From: Streptomyces griseus
GTDB lineage: Bacteria; Bacteroidota; Bacteroidia; Chitinophagales; Chitinophagaceae
DNA length: 11,029 nucleotides
Reading direction: 5' to 3'
NCBI GenBank assembly: GCA_943323705.2
Contig: CALPIT020000065.1
Coordinates: 1-11,029, forward strand
The position numbers and the translations under genes were made by a program. Below are positions 1-6,206 of this stretch, piece after piece. The notes beneath the pieces are model-generated. The model saw only the letters and a list, made by a program, of their open reading frames with translations. It ran no database searches and was not told the DNA's origin. Numbering within the stretch: position 1 is the first letter of the stretch; each line of letters opens with the position of its first letter.

Positions 1-30
1 ATTACTTAATATTAGAATTGTGGATTTGTG

Positions 31-70
31 GAAAACAAAAAAGGGGCCGGCCCCTAACGCCAACCCCTTT
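31..70 (-). terminator. Rho-independent terminator of the metalloprotease gene
   Basis: Read on the minus strand, bases 70-59 pair with 51-40 in a 12-bp stem (two of the pairs are G-U) closed by a 7-base loop at 58-52. A T-rich tail of six T, one G and four T follows directly. The hairpin begins about 20 bases after the stop codon at 90-92, as expected for an intrinsic terminator. The core also holds a perfect palindrome, GGGGCCGGCCCC, at 43-54, which could form a competing smaller hairpin. Nothing recognisable is present in bases 1-30. Confidence 0.85.
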
Positions 71-89
71 ACTTACACATGAATCTACC

Positions 90-1673
90 TTACTGTTTTA
101 TAATTCTTTCTGTTTGTTTTGTTGTTGTTCCATAAAGTTGAATTACATACAATCCTGATGCAAATCTGCTTACATCTATGTTGCTGTTTCCTTTGTAACC
201 ATTGCCTTTAGCTAGCATTCTTCCATTGGCATCTAATATGGCGTACTGATAATTTTCAAATGCATTAACAGTAATTTGCTGATGTACCAAAGTAGAAACT
301 ATAAATGGATTTACCGGCTTACTGATTCCTCTCAAAGCAATTACATTAGAATACATCATTTGATTAGTATATGATACCGCTTTAATTCTGTAATATCTAG
401 TGTTCTCATCGTTGGGTAAATAACTCATGTTTTTTGATGTGAGAGTAATTGAATTCAATACATTGAAATTCATTCCATCGGTTGAATACTCAACAATAAT
501 TGCTTGTAGAGGCTCATCCGAAATCACATTCCAACTAAGATTATGTTTGTTATTGTCTGTATTACCGGTTAAGGTCACTTCTTTAATAGGAAGTACGGTT
601 CTGAATCCAGTTAAGACATACGAACCAATACTGCCGTAATTGTTGGCATTGACATTACCTGTACCATCTAGCACAAAATAATAGTTGCCAGTTTTTAAAA
701 TGGTATCAATTGATATACTCATGGTATTGGCAGCGTCATAAGTTCTTATCAAAACTTTGCTCTGATCATAGAGCATAACTTTAATATCAAGATTTGATCC
801 GCTGTTGTTTGCACCTTGATTGAATGGTGTAGCATCAATATGGACATTTGTACTTTGTGTGATATTGAATCTGAAAGCATCTTTATCGGTTCCCGTTGCT
901 ATAATGCCATTGATACTGAATGATGTATTGTTGGGTGAAAATGCTGTAGCGTTCAAAGAATCTGAGTAGTCATCTGTACGGTAACCGAAACCGTTAGTTG
1001 ATGTAATGATACTTAAATTATCTTGTGTATTTGCGCAGCCATAGGGTGTAGGCCCGTCATTCCATCCTGTCATATTTCTTGAGTAACTGTTGCCCATGAT
1101 GGGTGCCCAGCCTGTTTCACCTGTTCCGTTTCCAGAATTATAAGTTTCTAAGAAATTACAAGCAGAATCATACTTAGATTGATGTGATAATCCAAGCGTA
1201 TGGCCACTTTCATGACTGCAACATTCTGCAATAAATTTAGTATTGTTGGGACCAAGCCTGTCTGAAAATACAAAAGCCGGTGTGTCATCTCCCCAGGTAA
1301 AAGAACCGATATAAGAGATGCCTCCAACATTTGGTTTCCATGCACTGGTTGGTGTAACGATAATGCGTATACGTTGAGATAAAGGAGCTGTCAAAAACTT
1401 TGTTGAATCTGTGGTGATGTTCACATTGAATGGTCGATAATCTTCCGCCACTCTATTGAATATTTCAGTGATTTGAACATCTGTTAATGTAGGAGCGATA
1501 CATGCGATGGGCATGCCTCCGTTCCACAAACTCCCGTTTACCATGTGCCCGTCGAAATCGAGGTAGATGGTTGCTGTTGCTGTTGGGTAGCTGTTTAATT
1601 TAGGCAAAGCAAAAACAGCCGTATTGATGAGGCATAATAATGCCAGCACAAATGATTTGGTAAAATTGTTCAT
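90..1673 (-). CDS. Secreted metzincin-like zinc metalloprotease with T9SS C-terminal sorting domain
   Basis: A 527-residue exported protein, probably a zinc endopeptidase acting outside the cell or on its surface. Residues 1-22 form a Sec signal peptide with likely cleavage after VFA. The catalytic domain spans about 30-235: HESGHTLGLSH at 154-164 fits the metzincin HExxHxxGxxH motif (zinc ligands H154, H158, H164; catalytic E155), and APIMGNSY at 190-197 fits the Met-turn (M193). Residues about 245-357 resemble a bacterial pre-peptidase C-terminal (PPC) beta domain. Residues 362-447 look like a fibronectin type III-like domain (SWNV...VEYSTDG...YYRIKAV). Residues 455-527 resemble a type A T9SS sorting domain (ILDANGR, SGLYVIQL, basic end), which is normally removed after export. 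The start is the ATG at 1673, which puts the signal peptide at the very N-terminus. There is no Shine-Dalgarno; an 18-base box shared with the upstream gene precedes it. The gap to that gene is 52 bp, so co-transcription is possible. The substrate is unknown. Confidence 0.88.
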   Translation of the reverse strand: MNNFTKSFVLALLCLINTAVFALPKLNSYPTATATIYLDFDGHMVNGSLWNGGMPIACIAPTLTDVQITEIFNRVAEDYRPFNVNITTDSTKFLTAPLSQRIRIIVTPTSAWKPNVGGISYIGSFTWGDDTPAFVFSDRLGPNNTKFIAECCSHESGHTLGLSHQSKYDSACNFLETYNSGNGTGETGWAPIMGNSYSRNMTGWNDGPTPYGCANTQDNLSIITSTNGFGYRTDDYSDSLNATAFSPNNTSFSINGIIATGTDKDAFRFNITQSTNVHIDATPFNQGANNSGSNLDIKVMLYDQSKVLIRTYDAANTMSISIDTILKTGNYYFVLDGTGNVNANNYGSIGSYVLTGFRTVLPIKEVTLTGNTDNNKHNLSWNVISDEPLQAIIVEYSTDGMNFNVLNSITLTSKNMSYLPNDENTRYYRIKAVSYTNQMMYSNVIALRGISKPVNPFIVSTLVHQQITVNAFENYQYAILDANGRMLAKGNGYKGNSNIDVSRFASGLYVIQLYGTTTKQTERIIKQ

Positions 1674-1678
1674 GATTG

Positions 1679-1696
1679 TAAGGATTTGGATTGGTT
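1679..1696 (-). promoter_or_regulatory. Leader box before the metalloprotease start (copy 1)
   Basis: On the minus strand this reads AACCAATCCAAATCCTTA and ends 5 bases before the ATG. It matches 15 of 18 bases with the stretch at 2184-2201 in front of the small secreted-protein gene; the AACCAAT and ATCCTTA halves are identical. It is too close to the start to be a core promoter, so a role in translation initiation or mRNA leader control is more likely. The function is inference. Confidence 0.4.
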
Positions 1697-1725
1697 AGGG
1701 CAATAGTTATTAATAATTAGGGGAA

Positions 1726-2181
1726 TTAATAACTGCAATCTTGTAAGATTCTGTCCAGATCAATTTTTTGCAACTGATAATTGTCGGCCATATCGTTCTT
1801 GATTTCAAAAACTTCAAGGGCATCAGTATTGATGATACGTCCAACATATTTTATCTTACTTCCTTCGTCAGTAATTTTAGACAACTGGAATAAAGTGTTG
1901 GGATATATATCTGATTTTACAATCATCGACTGTAAGTCGGAGTATTTCAATTCATTGCTCATCACTTTACCGGTAAAAACGAATTTTTCATTAAAGCGAA
2001 TAGCAACCGACTGACCTGGTTTGGCCACAAGTGTATTCTTTAATGTGCTTTTTGAAATTTCGATAGATCCCGGAAATTCAATGAAAATAGATTTGATGGA
2101 TTTGTCGGTTTTTTGAGCAAAAACAGACATAGAAGCGACGGTGGTTAACAGTACAAGTACTGCCTTAGTTAAGGTTTTCAT
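1726..2181 (-). CDS. Hypothetical secreted protein (151 aa)
   Basis: I do not recognise this family. The 151-residue product starts with a clear Sec signal peptide (MKTLTKAVLVLLTTVASMSVFA, residues 1-22) with predicted cleavage before QKT. No Cys follows the cleavage site, so it is not a lipoprotein. The mature part of about 129 residues alternates hydrophobic and charged residues in short stretches (IKSIFIEF, VAIRFNEKFVFTG, KIKYVGRI, ALEVFEI), suggesting a small beta-rich domain. The only mature Cys is near the C-terminus (DCSY). No T9SS sorting domain is visible, so the protein is probably periplasmic. The ATG start at 2181 is supported by the signal peptide and by a leader box shared with the downstream protease gene, 52 bp away. 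That pairing suggests co-expression, for instance as an accessory or inhibitor of the protease, but this is speculative. Confidence 0.75.
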   Translation of the reverse strand: MKTLTKAVLVLLTTVASMSVFAQKTDKSIKSIFIEFPGSIEISKSTLKNTLVAKPGQSVAIRFNEKFVFTGKVMSNELKYSDLQSMIVKSDIYPNTLFQLSKITDEGSKIKYVGRIINTDALEVFEIKNDMADNYQLQKIDLDRILQDCSY

Positions 2182-2183
2182 GT

Positions 2184-2201
2184 TAAGGATATTTATTGGT
2201 T
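2184..2201 (-). promoter_or_regulatory. Leader box before the small secreted-protein start (copy 2)
   Basis: On the minus strand this reads AACCAATAAATATCCTTA and ends 2 bases before the ATG. It matches the box at 1679-1696 in 15 of 18 positions. A 7-bp inverted repeat with a 15-base loop (2210-2216 with 2232-2238) lies just upstream and has no T tract, so it is not a terminator; it may belong to the mRNA leader. No clear TAnnTTTG promoter was found in the 251-bp gap to the DCC gene. Confidence 0.4.
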
Positions 2202-2291
2202 TTTAAATAGGAGTTTCATGGGTTAGGGGTAAAACTCCATCACTATAAACGTGATTGTTTTGTGAATATTGTGTGGGAGAGGGATTTTTTT

Positions 2292-2432
2292 CTAGATAGG
2301 CCAGATAAAGCTGGATAGGCTAGATATGCTGGATTATTAAGATAGATACTGGATATTAGATACTGGATTGTCTAACCATTAAACCAGCGTAGCGACTTAA
2401 ACCATTAAACCCCCAATCCCAAACCCCAAACC
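2292..2432. repeat. Composite intergenic repeat, copy A
   Basis: A modular low-complexity element fills most of the gap between the DCC gene and the small secreted-protein gene. In plus-strand order it has degenerate units of about 10 bases built on GCTGGATA (2292-2336), about four degenerate 7-base units of the CTGGATA type (2342-2369), a partial plus one full 26-base unit ending TTAAACCATTAAAC (2374-2410, full unit 2385-2410), and a C/A-rich tract from 2411 that runs into the DCC stop codon. The stretch 2374-2410 matches 2914-2950 in copy B at 33 of 37 bases. There is no coding potential and there are no terminal inverted repeats. Confidence 0.75.
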
Positions 2433-2795
2433 TCAACAAACATCCGACTTCCCAAACCATTTATACCTATTCCTGGCTACAAAATCGTAAATGAAATTTC
2501 TAATAAAAGGAGGGATGATTATGAAAATGTAAAGCAGCTTTACCGGTCCATTTAGCTTTTTTACAACTTTTAAAGCTGCAGTTGATTTGAAGTATAATTT
2601 TCCGTTTTCATATAAAATGAATGTTGAAAATGAATTTTGATCAAGAAGATGTTCTGCCAAAACTCGTTGCCCCAATTCGCTTTGTAGTGAAGCAATCTTA
2701 AACACGCTTTTCTTGTCATTTTTGACTATAAACCGAACAGAATAATTACAAAGATTGCAAACGCCGTCATATAATATTAAAGGGGAATTGGTCAT
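2433..2795 (-). CDS. DCC family (DUF393) thiol-disulfide oxidoreductase-like protein
   Basis: A 120-residue protein of the DCC/DUF393 family, which has a thioredoxin-like arrangement and is named for its DxxCxxC signature. The signature is intact: YDGVCNLCN at residues 9-17 gives D10, C13 and C16. Other family features are the VRFIVKNDKK stretch after the motif, FKIASLQS at 32-39, the hydrophobic segment LLYIFIIIPPFIRNFIYDFVA near 88-108, and RNRYKWFGK near the C-terminus. The chain ends soon after that motif (KSDVC), so it is at the short end for the family but not obviously broken. No signal peptide is seen. Family members are predicted redox proteins, but the physiological substrate is generally not established. 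The start is the ATG at 2795; no Shine-Dalgarno is present and a tandem 7-mer array begins about 10 bases upstream. The gene stands alone between two copies of a composite repeat. Confidence 0.85.
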   Translation of the reverse strand: MTNSPLILYDGVCNLCNYSVRFIVKNDKKSVFKIASLQSELGQRVLAEHLLDQNSFSTFILYENGKLYFKSTAALKVVKKLNGPVKLLYIFIIIPPFIRNFIYDFVARNRYKWFGKSDVC

Positions 2796-2802
2796 GTTCT
2801 GG

Positions 2803-2976
2803 AAGCTGGATACTAACTAGATACTAGATACTAGATACTGGATACTGGATAAGCTTGATAGGCTTGATAAAGCTGGATATGCTTTTACTTTCACAAATCA
2901 GCATAGCGAATTAAACCATTAAACTAGCGAAGCGATTTAAACCCTTAAACGAACCACAAACAACAAACCACAAACT
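2803..2976. repeat. Composite intergenic repeat, copy B, with perfect-phase 7-mer array
   Basis: This is a second copy of the element at 2292-2432, in the same orientation. It contains five contiguous 7-base units, CTAGATA three times then CTGGATA twice (2817-2851), with another CTGGATA at 2806-2812; units of about 10 bases related to GCTTGATA/GCTGGATA (2852-2882); two tandem 26-base units (2899-2924 and 2925-2950) ending in TTAAACCATTAAAC or TTAAACCCTTAAAC; and a C/A-rich tract (2951-2976). The 7-mer part lies directly upstream of the DCC gene start, while the C/A-rich end lies next to the terminator of the E2 gene. Confidence 0.8.
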
Positions 2977-3003
2977 TCCCCCTTCGGGGGATTGAGGGGG
3001 CTT
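2976..3003 (-). terminator. Probable terminator hairpin after the E2 gene
   Basis: CCCCC at 2978-2982 and GGGGG at 2986-2990 form a short, very GC-rich hairpin, and a further GGGGG at 2996-3000 offers an alternative partner. It begins just after the E2 stop codon at 3004-3006. On the minus strand the hairpin is followed by AAGTTTGTGGTTTGTTG, which is U/G-rich but not a clean U run, so termination may be imperfect. No other candidate lies between the E2 gene and the repeat. Confidence 0.55.
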
Positions 3004-4242
3004 TTACACCAGCATTGTCACAGGATTCTCGATATATTTTTTCAATGTTTGTAAGAAGCTTGCTCCAACAGCACCGTCTACGCTTCTGTGATCACAACTC
3101 AAGGTTATTTTCATCACATTGGTTACATCAAATTTGTCGCCTTTTTTAACAACAACCTCTTTGATTCTTCCAACTGCCAAAATACAGCTGTCTGGTGGAT
3201 TGATGATGGCGGTAAATTCTTCAATATCCATCATACCTAAGTTAGAAATGGTAAATGTATTTCCAGTGAATTCAGCTGGCTGTATTTTTTTATCTTTTGC
3301 TTTTGCGTATAAGCTTTTTGTTTCTGCAGCGATTTGCGACAATGATTTCTGGTCAGCAAATTTGATAACAGGAACAATCAATCCATCTGGCATGGCCACC
3401 GCAGAACCGATATGAACGTGGTGATTCTGGCGAATATAATCTCCCATCCAGCTGCTGTTTACATCAGGATGCTGACGTAATGCTGCCGCACAGGCTTTGA
3501 TAATCATATCGTTGAATGAAACTTTAACCGGACTCACTTCGTTGATAGCTATTCTTGCTGCCATCGCATTGTCCATATTGATTTCCATGTTCAGATAAAA
3601 ATGAGGAGCACCAAACATACTTTCACTTAATCTGCGAGCAATGGTTTTGCGCATGGAAGTCAAAGGAATATCGGTAAAACCTTCTGTACCAGCAGGCATG
3701 AATGGCATTGCAGCAGGAGCAACAGCTTTTGGAGTACTTGCTGCAGGCGTATATTGGTCAACATCTTTTTTTACGATTCTGCCACCATCACCACTACCCA
3801 TCAAAGCAGCGATATCAATTCCTTTTTCAGCGGCAATTTTTTTAGCTAATGGTGAAGCTTTTACTCTATCATCTCCACTGGCAACAGGAGGAGCCACAAC
3901 AGGTGCCTGTGCTGGAGTTGCAGCAGCAGGAGCTGCCACAGCTGGTGAATCTTGTTTTGCAGGTGCAGCAGGAGCATCACTCAACAAAGATTGAAAATCT
4001 TCGCCCTCTTTTCCTATTACAGCCAATATGCCTTCCACTATAACTGCACTACCGGCAGCCACTCCTATATGTAGCAATATACCTTCATTATAACTTTCAA
4101 GTTCCATGGTGGCTTTATCAGTTTCTACTTCAGCCAGCACATCTCCTGGTTTGATTTTATCTCCAACTTTCTTATTCCAAGACACAATTTTTCCTTCTGT
4201 CATGGTATCACTCAATCTGGGCATTCTGATTACCTCTGCCAT
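3004..4242 (-). CDS. pdhC: Dihydrolipoamide acetyltransferase, E2 of pyruvate dehydrogenase complex
   Basis: The E2 core subunit of a 2-oxoacid dehydrogenase complex, most likely pyruvate dehydrogenase: it moves the acetyl group from lipoyl-lysine to CoA to give acetyl-CoA in the cytoplasm. The 412 residues show one lipoyl domain (1-80) with lipoylation site ETDKA, K43; an Ala/Pro-rich flexible linker (about 88-123); a peripheral subunit-binding domain (126-162, VKASPLAKKIAAEKGID, GGRIVKKDV); a second Ala/Pro linker; and the catalytic domain (about 187-412). The active-site motif DHRSVDG at 384-390 supplies H385 and D389, and SNLGMM at 333-338 is also conserved. Substrate choice (pyruvate rather than 2-oxoglutarate or branched-chain acids) is inferred from overall resemblance. 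The ATG at 4242 is preceded by a purine-only A/G tract, a typical Bacteroidota start. The E1 and E3 genes are not in the window. The gap to dnaX is 106 bp, with only a weak promoter candidate. Confidence 0.93.
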   Translation of the reverse strand: MAEVIRMPRLSDTMTEGKIVSWNKKVGDKIKPGDVLAEVETDKATMELESYNEGILLHIGVAAGSAVIVEGILAVIGKEGEDFQSLLSDAPAAPAKQDSPAVAAPAAATPAQAPVVAPPVASGDDRVKASPLAKKIAAEKGIDIAALMGSGDGGRIVKKDVDQYTPAASTPKAVAPAAMPFMPAGTEGFTDIPLTSMRKTIARRLSESMFGAPHFYLNMEINMDNAMAARIAINEVSPVKVSFNDMIIKACAAALRQHPDVNSSWMGDYIRQNHHVHIGSAVAMPDGLIVPVIKFADQKSLSQIAAETKSLYAKAKDKKIQPAEFTGNTFTISNLGMMDIEEFTAIINPPDSCILAVGRIKEVVVKKGDKFDVTNVMKITLSCDHRSVDGAVGASFLQTLKKYIENPVTMLV

Positions 4243-4348
4243 ATTTTTTCTTTTTTTTCTTTTGAGGCCCGAAATTAATGCAAAAAATGGAAAATTTCAC
4301 GGGATTTTGAAAGGTTACGAATTCAGTTGAAATTTTCTTTGATTTATT

Positions 4349-6148
4349 TTAATATTCTAGGTCTAATTTTAGTTTTTCTTTCAGTTCTTTAATCAATGGG
4401 TATTCATCTGAGAGCATCTTAAAATGTTCTTTGGCGGTTATGGGCTTTGGACCATTGTCTACTTCAGGCGCTTTTTCATTTATGGTGATCTTATATTTCA
4501 ACTGATTGTTATTGAAATATTGTTGCATATAAGATACGAGTTGAGATCTTTCTGCCTCAATAAATCGCTGTTGAATTACTGTATCAGTAAAAATTTCAAA
4601 ATTATTTTCATCCGTAATCTGAATAGTAGATAGCTTAAAATTAGTTACTGCTGTGTGATTATTTGCAGCTGTCATTTTTTCAATATAAAGATTCCATGCT
4701 TCAGTAAGTGTCTCTAAATCTAATGTTCTGGTGCCGTTAATTAAATTATTTTGCTGAGCAATCTGCTCTTGAATCTTGATTAAAGAACCCATTTTCATCG
4801 AAGGCTCTTTTTTCGCTTCAGCAGTTGTTGATTTTGAAACTGGAATCTGTTTTTTTATTTCAGTATTCGGTTCTTCAATTACCAAAACTGCTTTTTCAAC
4901 AGGCTTGATAGATGCAGGTTTCTTTATCGAAATTTCTGCTGCTTTTTTTTCTGATTGTAAAACAAATGAAGGCAATGATTTAAAGGAAATGGCTTTTACC
5001 TGATCAGTTGTTTTTTTTTTAGAGATGCTGTCGTTATTTTGACTGAGTTCAATTGCCTGACTCAAATAAGCGAGTTTAATCAGCGCTAGTTCAACATGTA
5101 ATTTTTTATTTCTGGCTTGTTTGTATTGAATAGCCGTTTCTGAAATAATATTCAATGAGGCGATAAGCCAACCTGTATCCGTAGAGGTAGCACTTGAAAT
5201 GTATTTGGGTTTAAAGTCATCGGCTACCTCAAGAAGTTTTACAGCTTTAGCATCTTTGCTCACCAAAAGGTTTCTGATAAACTCAGCAAATCCTTCCAGT
5301 AAAATATCGCCTTCAAATCCTTTCTGGTTGATTTCATCATAAAGCAATAGTGAGTCGGCTAATTGTTGTTGTTTCAACTGTTCTAGCAATTTGAAAAAAT
5401 AATCTTCATCCAGAATATTCAAATTCTCCAGCGTATTCTTATAAGTTATGTTTCCTCCAGTGAAGCTTACGATTTTATCCAAAATACTCAACGCATCTCT
5501 AAGACAACCTTCACTTTTTGTGGCAATTACATGCAGTGCCGCTTTTTCTGCCGTGATGTTTTCTTTACTACAAATATCTTCAAGATGTTCAACGGTATCC
5601 TGAGGTGTAATTCTTTTGAAATCGAAAATCTGACAGCGGCTAAGGATGGTCGGTAGTATCTTATGTTTTTCTGTTGTAGCTAAAATGAAAATGGCATAAG
5701 GTGGCGGTTCTTCTAATGTTTTTAAAAAAGCATTGAATGCTTGAGTGGTTAACATGTGAACCTCATCAATGATATACACTTTGTATTTACCTGCCTGTGG
5801 TGAAAAACGAACTTGTTCTGTAAGGTCTCTCATGCCATCTACGCCATTATTACTCGCCGCATCCAGTTCGAAAATATTGAATGATGAGCCATGGTCAAAA
5901 GATTCGCAGCTGTTACATTTATTACAGGCTTCACCGTCTTTATCTCTGTTTTCGCAATTGATGGTTTTGGCTAAAATTCTGGCACAGGTTGTTTTACCCA
6001 CACCTCTTGGTCCGCAAAACAAAAATGCATGTGCCAACTGGTTGTTGTTAATTGCATTTTTTAATGTAGTCGTGATATGCGATTGCCCGATAACTGTACT
6101 AAAATTCTGAGGTCTGTATTTTCTGGCTGAAACAATAAATTTATCCAT
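4349..6148 (-). CDS. dnaX: DNA polymerase III subunit tau (and possibly gamma)
   Basis: The ATPase subunit of the replicative clamp loader, which loads the beta clamp and links polymerase to helicase. Length is 599 residues. Domain I has Walker A GPRGVGKT (46-53), a four-Cys zinc module (C65, C75, C78, C81), Walker B with DEVH (128-131), sensor 1 near ATTEKHK (157-163) and the SRC motif (170-172). Domains II-III continue to about residue 370. A Lys/Pro-rich linker (about 376-450) joins a tau-specific C-terminal region (about 475-599) that in other bacteria contacts DnaB and the polymerase alpha subunit. Codons 377-380 carry a run of ten A, a likely slippage site that would give a gamma-like product of about 381-383 residues; see the separate entry. 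The start is the ATG at 6148, with a perfect TAnnTTTG element 32 bases upstream. The gene follows the GNAT-like gene after 58 bp. No recR or ybaB is adjacent. Confidence 0.97.
   Translation of the reverse strand: MDKFIVSARKYRPQNFSTVIGQSHITTTLKNAINNNQLAHAFLFCGPRGVGKTTCARILAKTINCENRDKDGEACNKCNSCESFDHGSSFNIFELDAASNNGVDGMRDLTEQVRFSPQAGKYKVYIIDEVHMLTTQAFNAFLKTLEEPPPYAIFILATTEKHKILPTILSRCQIFDFKRITPQDTVEHLEDICSKENITAEKAALHVIATKSEGCLRDALSILDKIVSFTGGNITYKNTLENLNILDEDYFFKLLEQLKQQQLADSLLLYDEINQKGFEGDILLEGFAEFIRNLLVSKDAKAVKLLEVADDFKPKYISSATSTDTGWLIASLNIISETAIQYKQARNKKLHVELALIKLAYLSQAIELSQNNDSISKKKTTDQVKAISFKSLPSFVLQSEKKAAEISIKKPASIKPVEKAVLVIEEPNTEIKKQIPVSKSTTAEAKKEPSMKMGSLIKIQEQIAQQNNLINGTRTLDLETLTEAWNLYIEKMTAANNHTAVTNFKLSTIQITDENNFEIFTDTVIQQRFIEAERSQLVSYMQQYFNNNQLKYKITINEKAPEVDNGPKPITAKEHFKMLSDEYPLIKELKEKLKLDLEY
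4996..5020 (-). other. dnaX: Candidate slippage site (A10) in dnaX with stops in both other frames
   Basis: On the minus strand the coding sequence reads TCT followed by ten A residues and then CAACTGATCAGGTAA. In frame this gives S376, K377-K379, T380 and on into the tau tail. Gain of one A, or a -1 ribosomal shift, reads KKKNN then TGA (5006-5004), giving 381 residues. Loss of one A, or a +1 shift, reads KKKQLIR then TAA (4998-4996), giving 383 residues. The site lies right after predicted domain III. E. coli makes gamma from dnaX by -1 frameshifting at A AAA AAG, and Thermus thermophilus by transcriptional slippage on an A9 run. No Shine-Dalgarno-like stimulator or strong downstream hairpin is evident here, which favours transcriptional slippage. 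Confidence 0.65.
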
Positions 6149-6179
6149 AATTAAAATCCGGGCTTAAAAATTCGGGAAT

Positions 6180-6187
6180 CAAATTTA
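6180..6187 (-). promoter_or_regulatory. Candidate -7 element of a dnaX promoter
   Basis: On the minus strand this reads TAAATTTG, a full match to the Bacteroidota -7 consensus TAnnTTTG, 31 bases before the dnaX ATG. No TTTG or TTG sits at the expected distance of about 19 bases upstream (that position falls at the end of the GNAT-like gene), so the promoter may be weak or accidental in this AT-rich gap. Confidence 0.4.
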
Positions 6188-6206
6188 ATCCTTTAATACA
6201 TCAATT

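Noticed and set aside
2210..2238. Inverted repeat GGAGTTT / AAACTCC as a terminator
   Set aside because: The loop is 15 bases and no T run follows on either strand. It lies upstream of a gene start, so at most it is a leader structure.
2433..2474. DCC protein as a truncated pseudogene
   Set aside because: It ends shortly after the conserved RNRYKWFGK segment and is on the short side, but all signature residues are intact and there is no sign of a frameshift.
2806..2950. Possible CRISPR array in the tandem repeats
   Set aside because: Units of 7, about 10 and 26 bases abut one another with no unique spacers, and no cas gene is present.
2292..2976. Possible transposon or insertion sequence carrying the DCC gene
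   Set aside because: The flanking repeats are direct and low-complexity, without terminal inverted repeats, target duplication or a transposase.
3641..3994. Long plus-strand open frames opposite the E2 gene
   Set aside because: They are antisense to the Ala/Pro-rich linker of E2, whose base composition keeps other frames open; the E2 domains are unmistakable.
4270..4277. TAATTTCG on the minus strand as a promoter for the E2 gene
   Set aside because: One mismatch in the -7 element and no TTG at the correct distance; too weak to list in an AT-rich gap.
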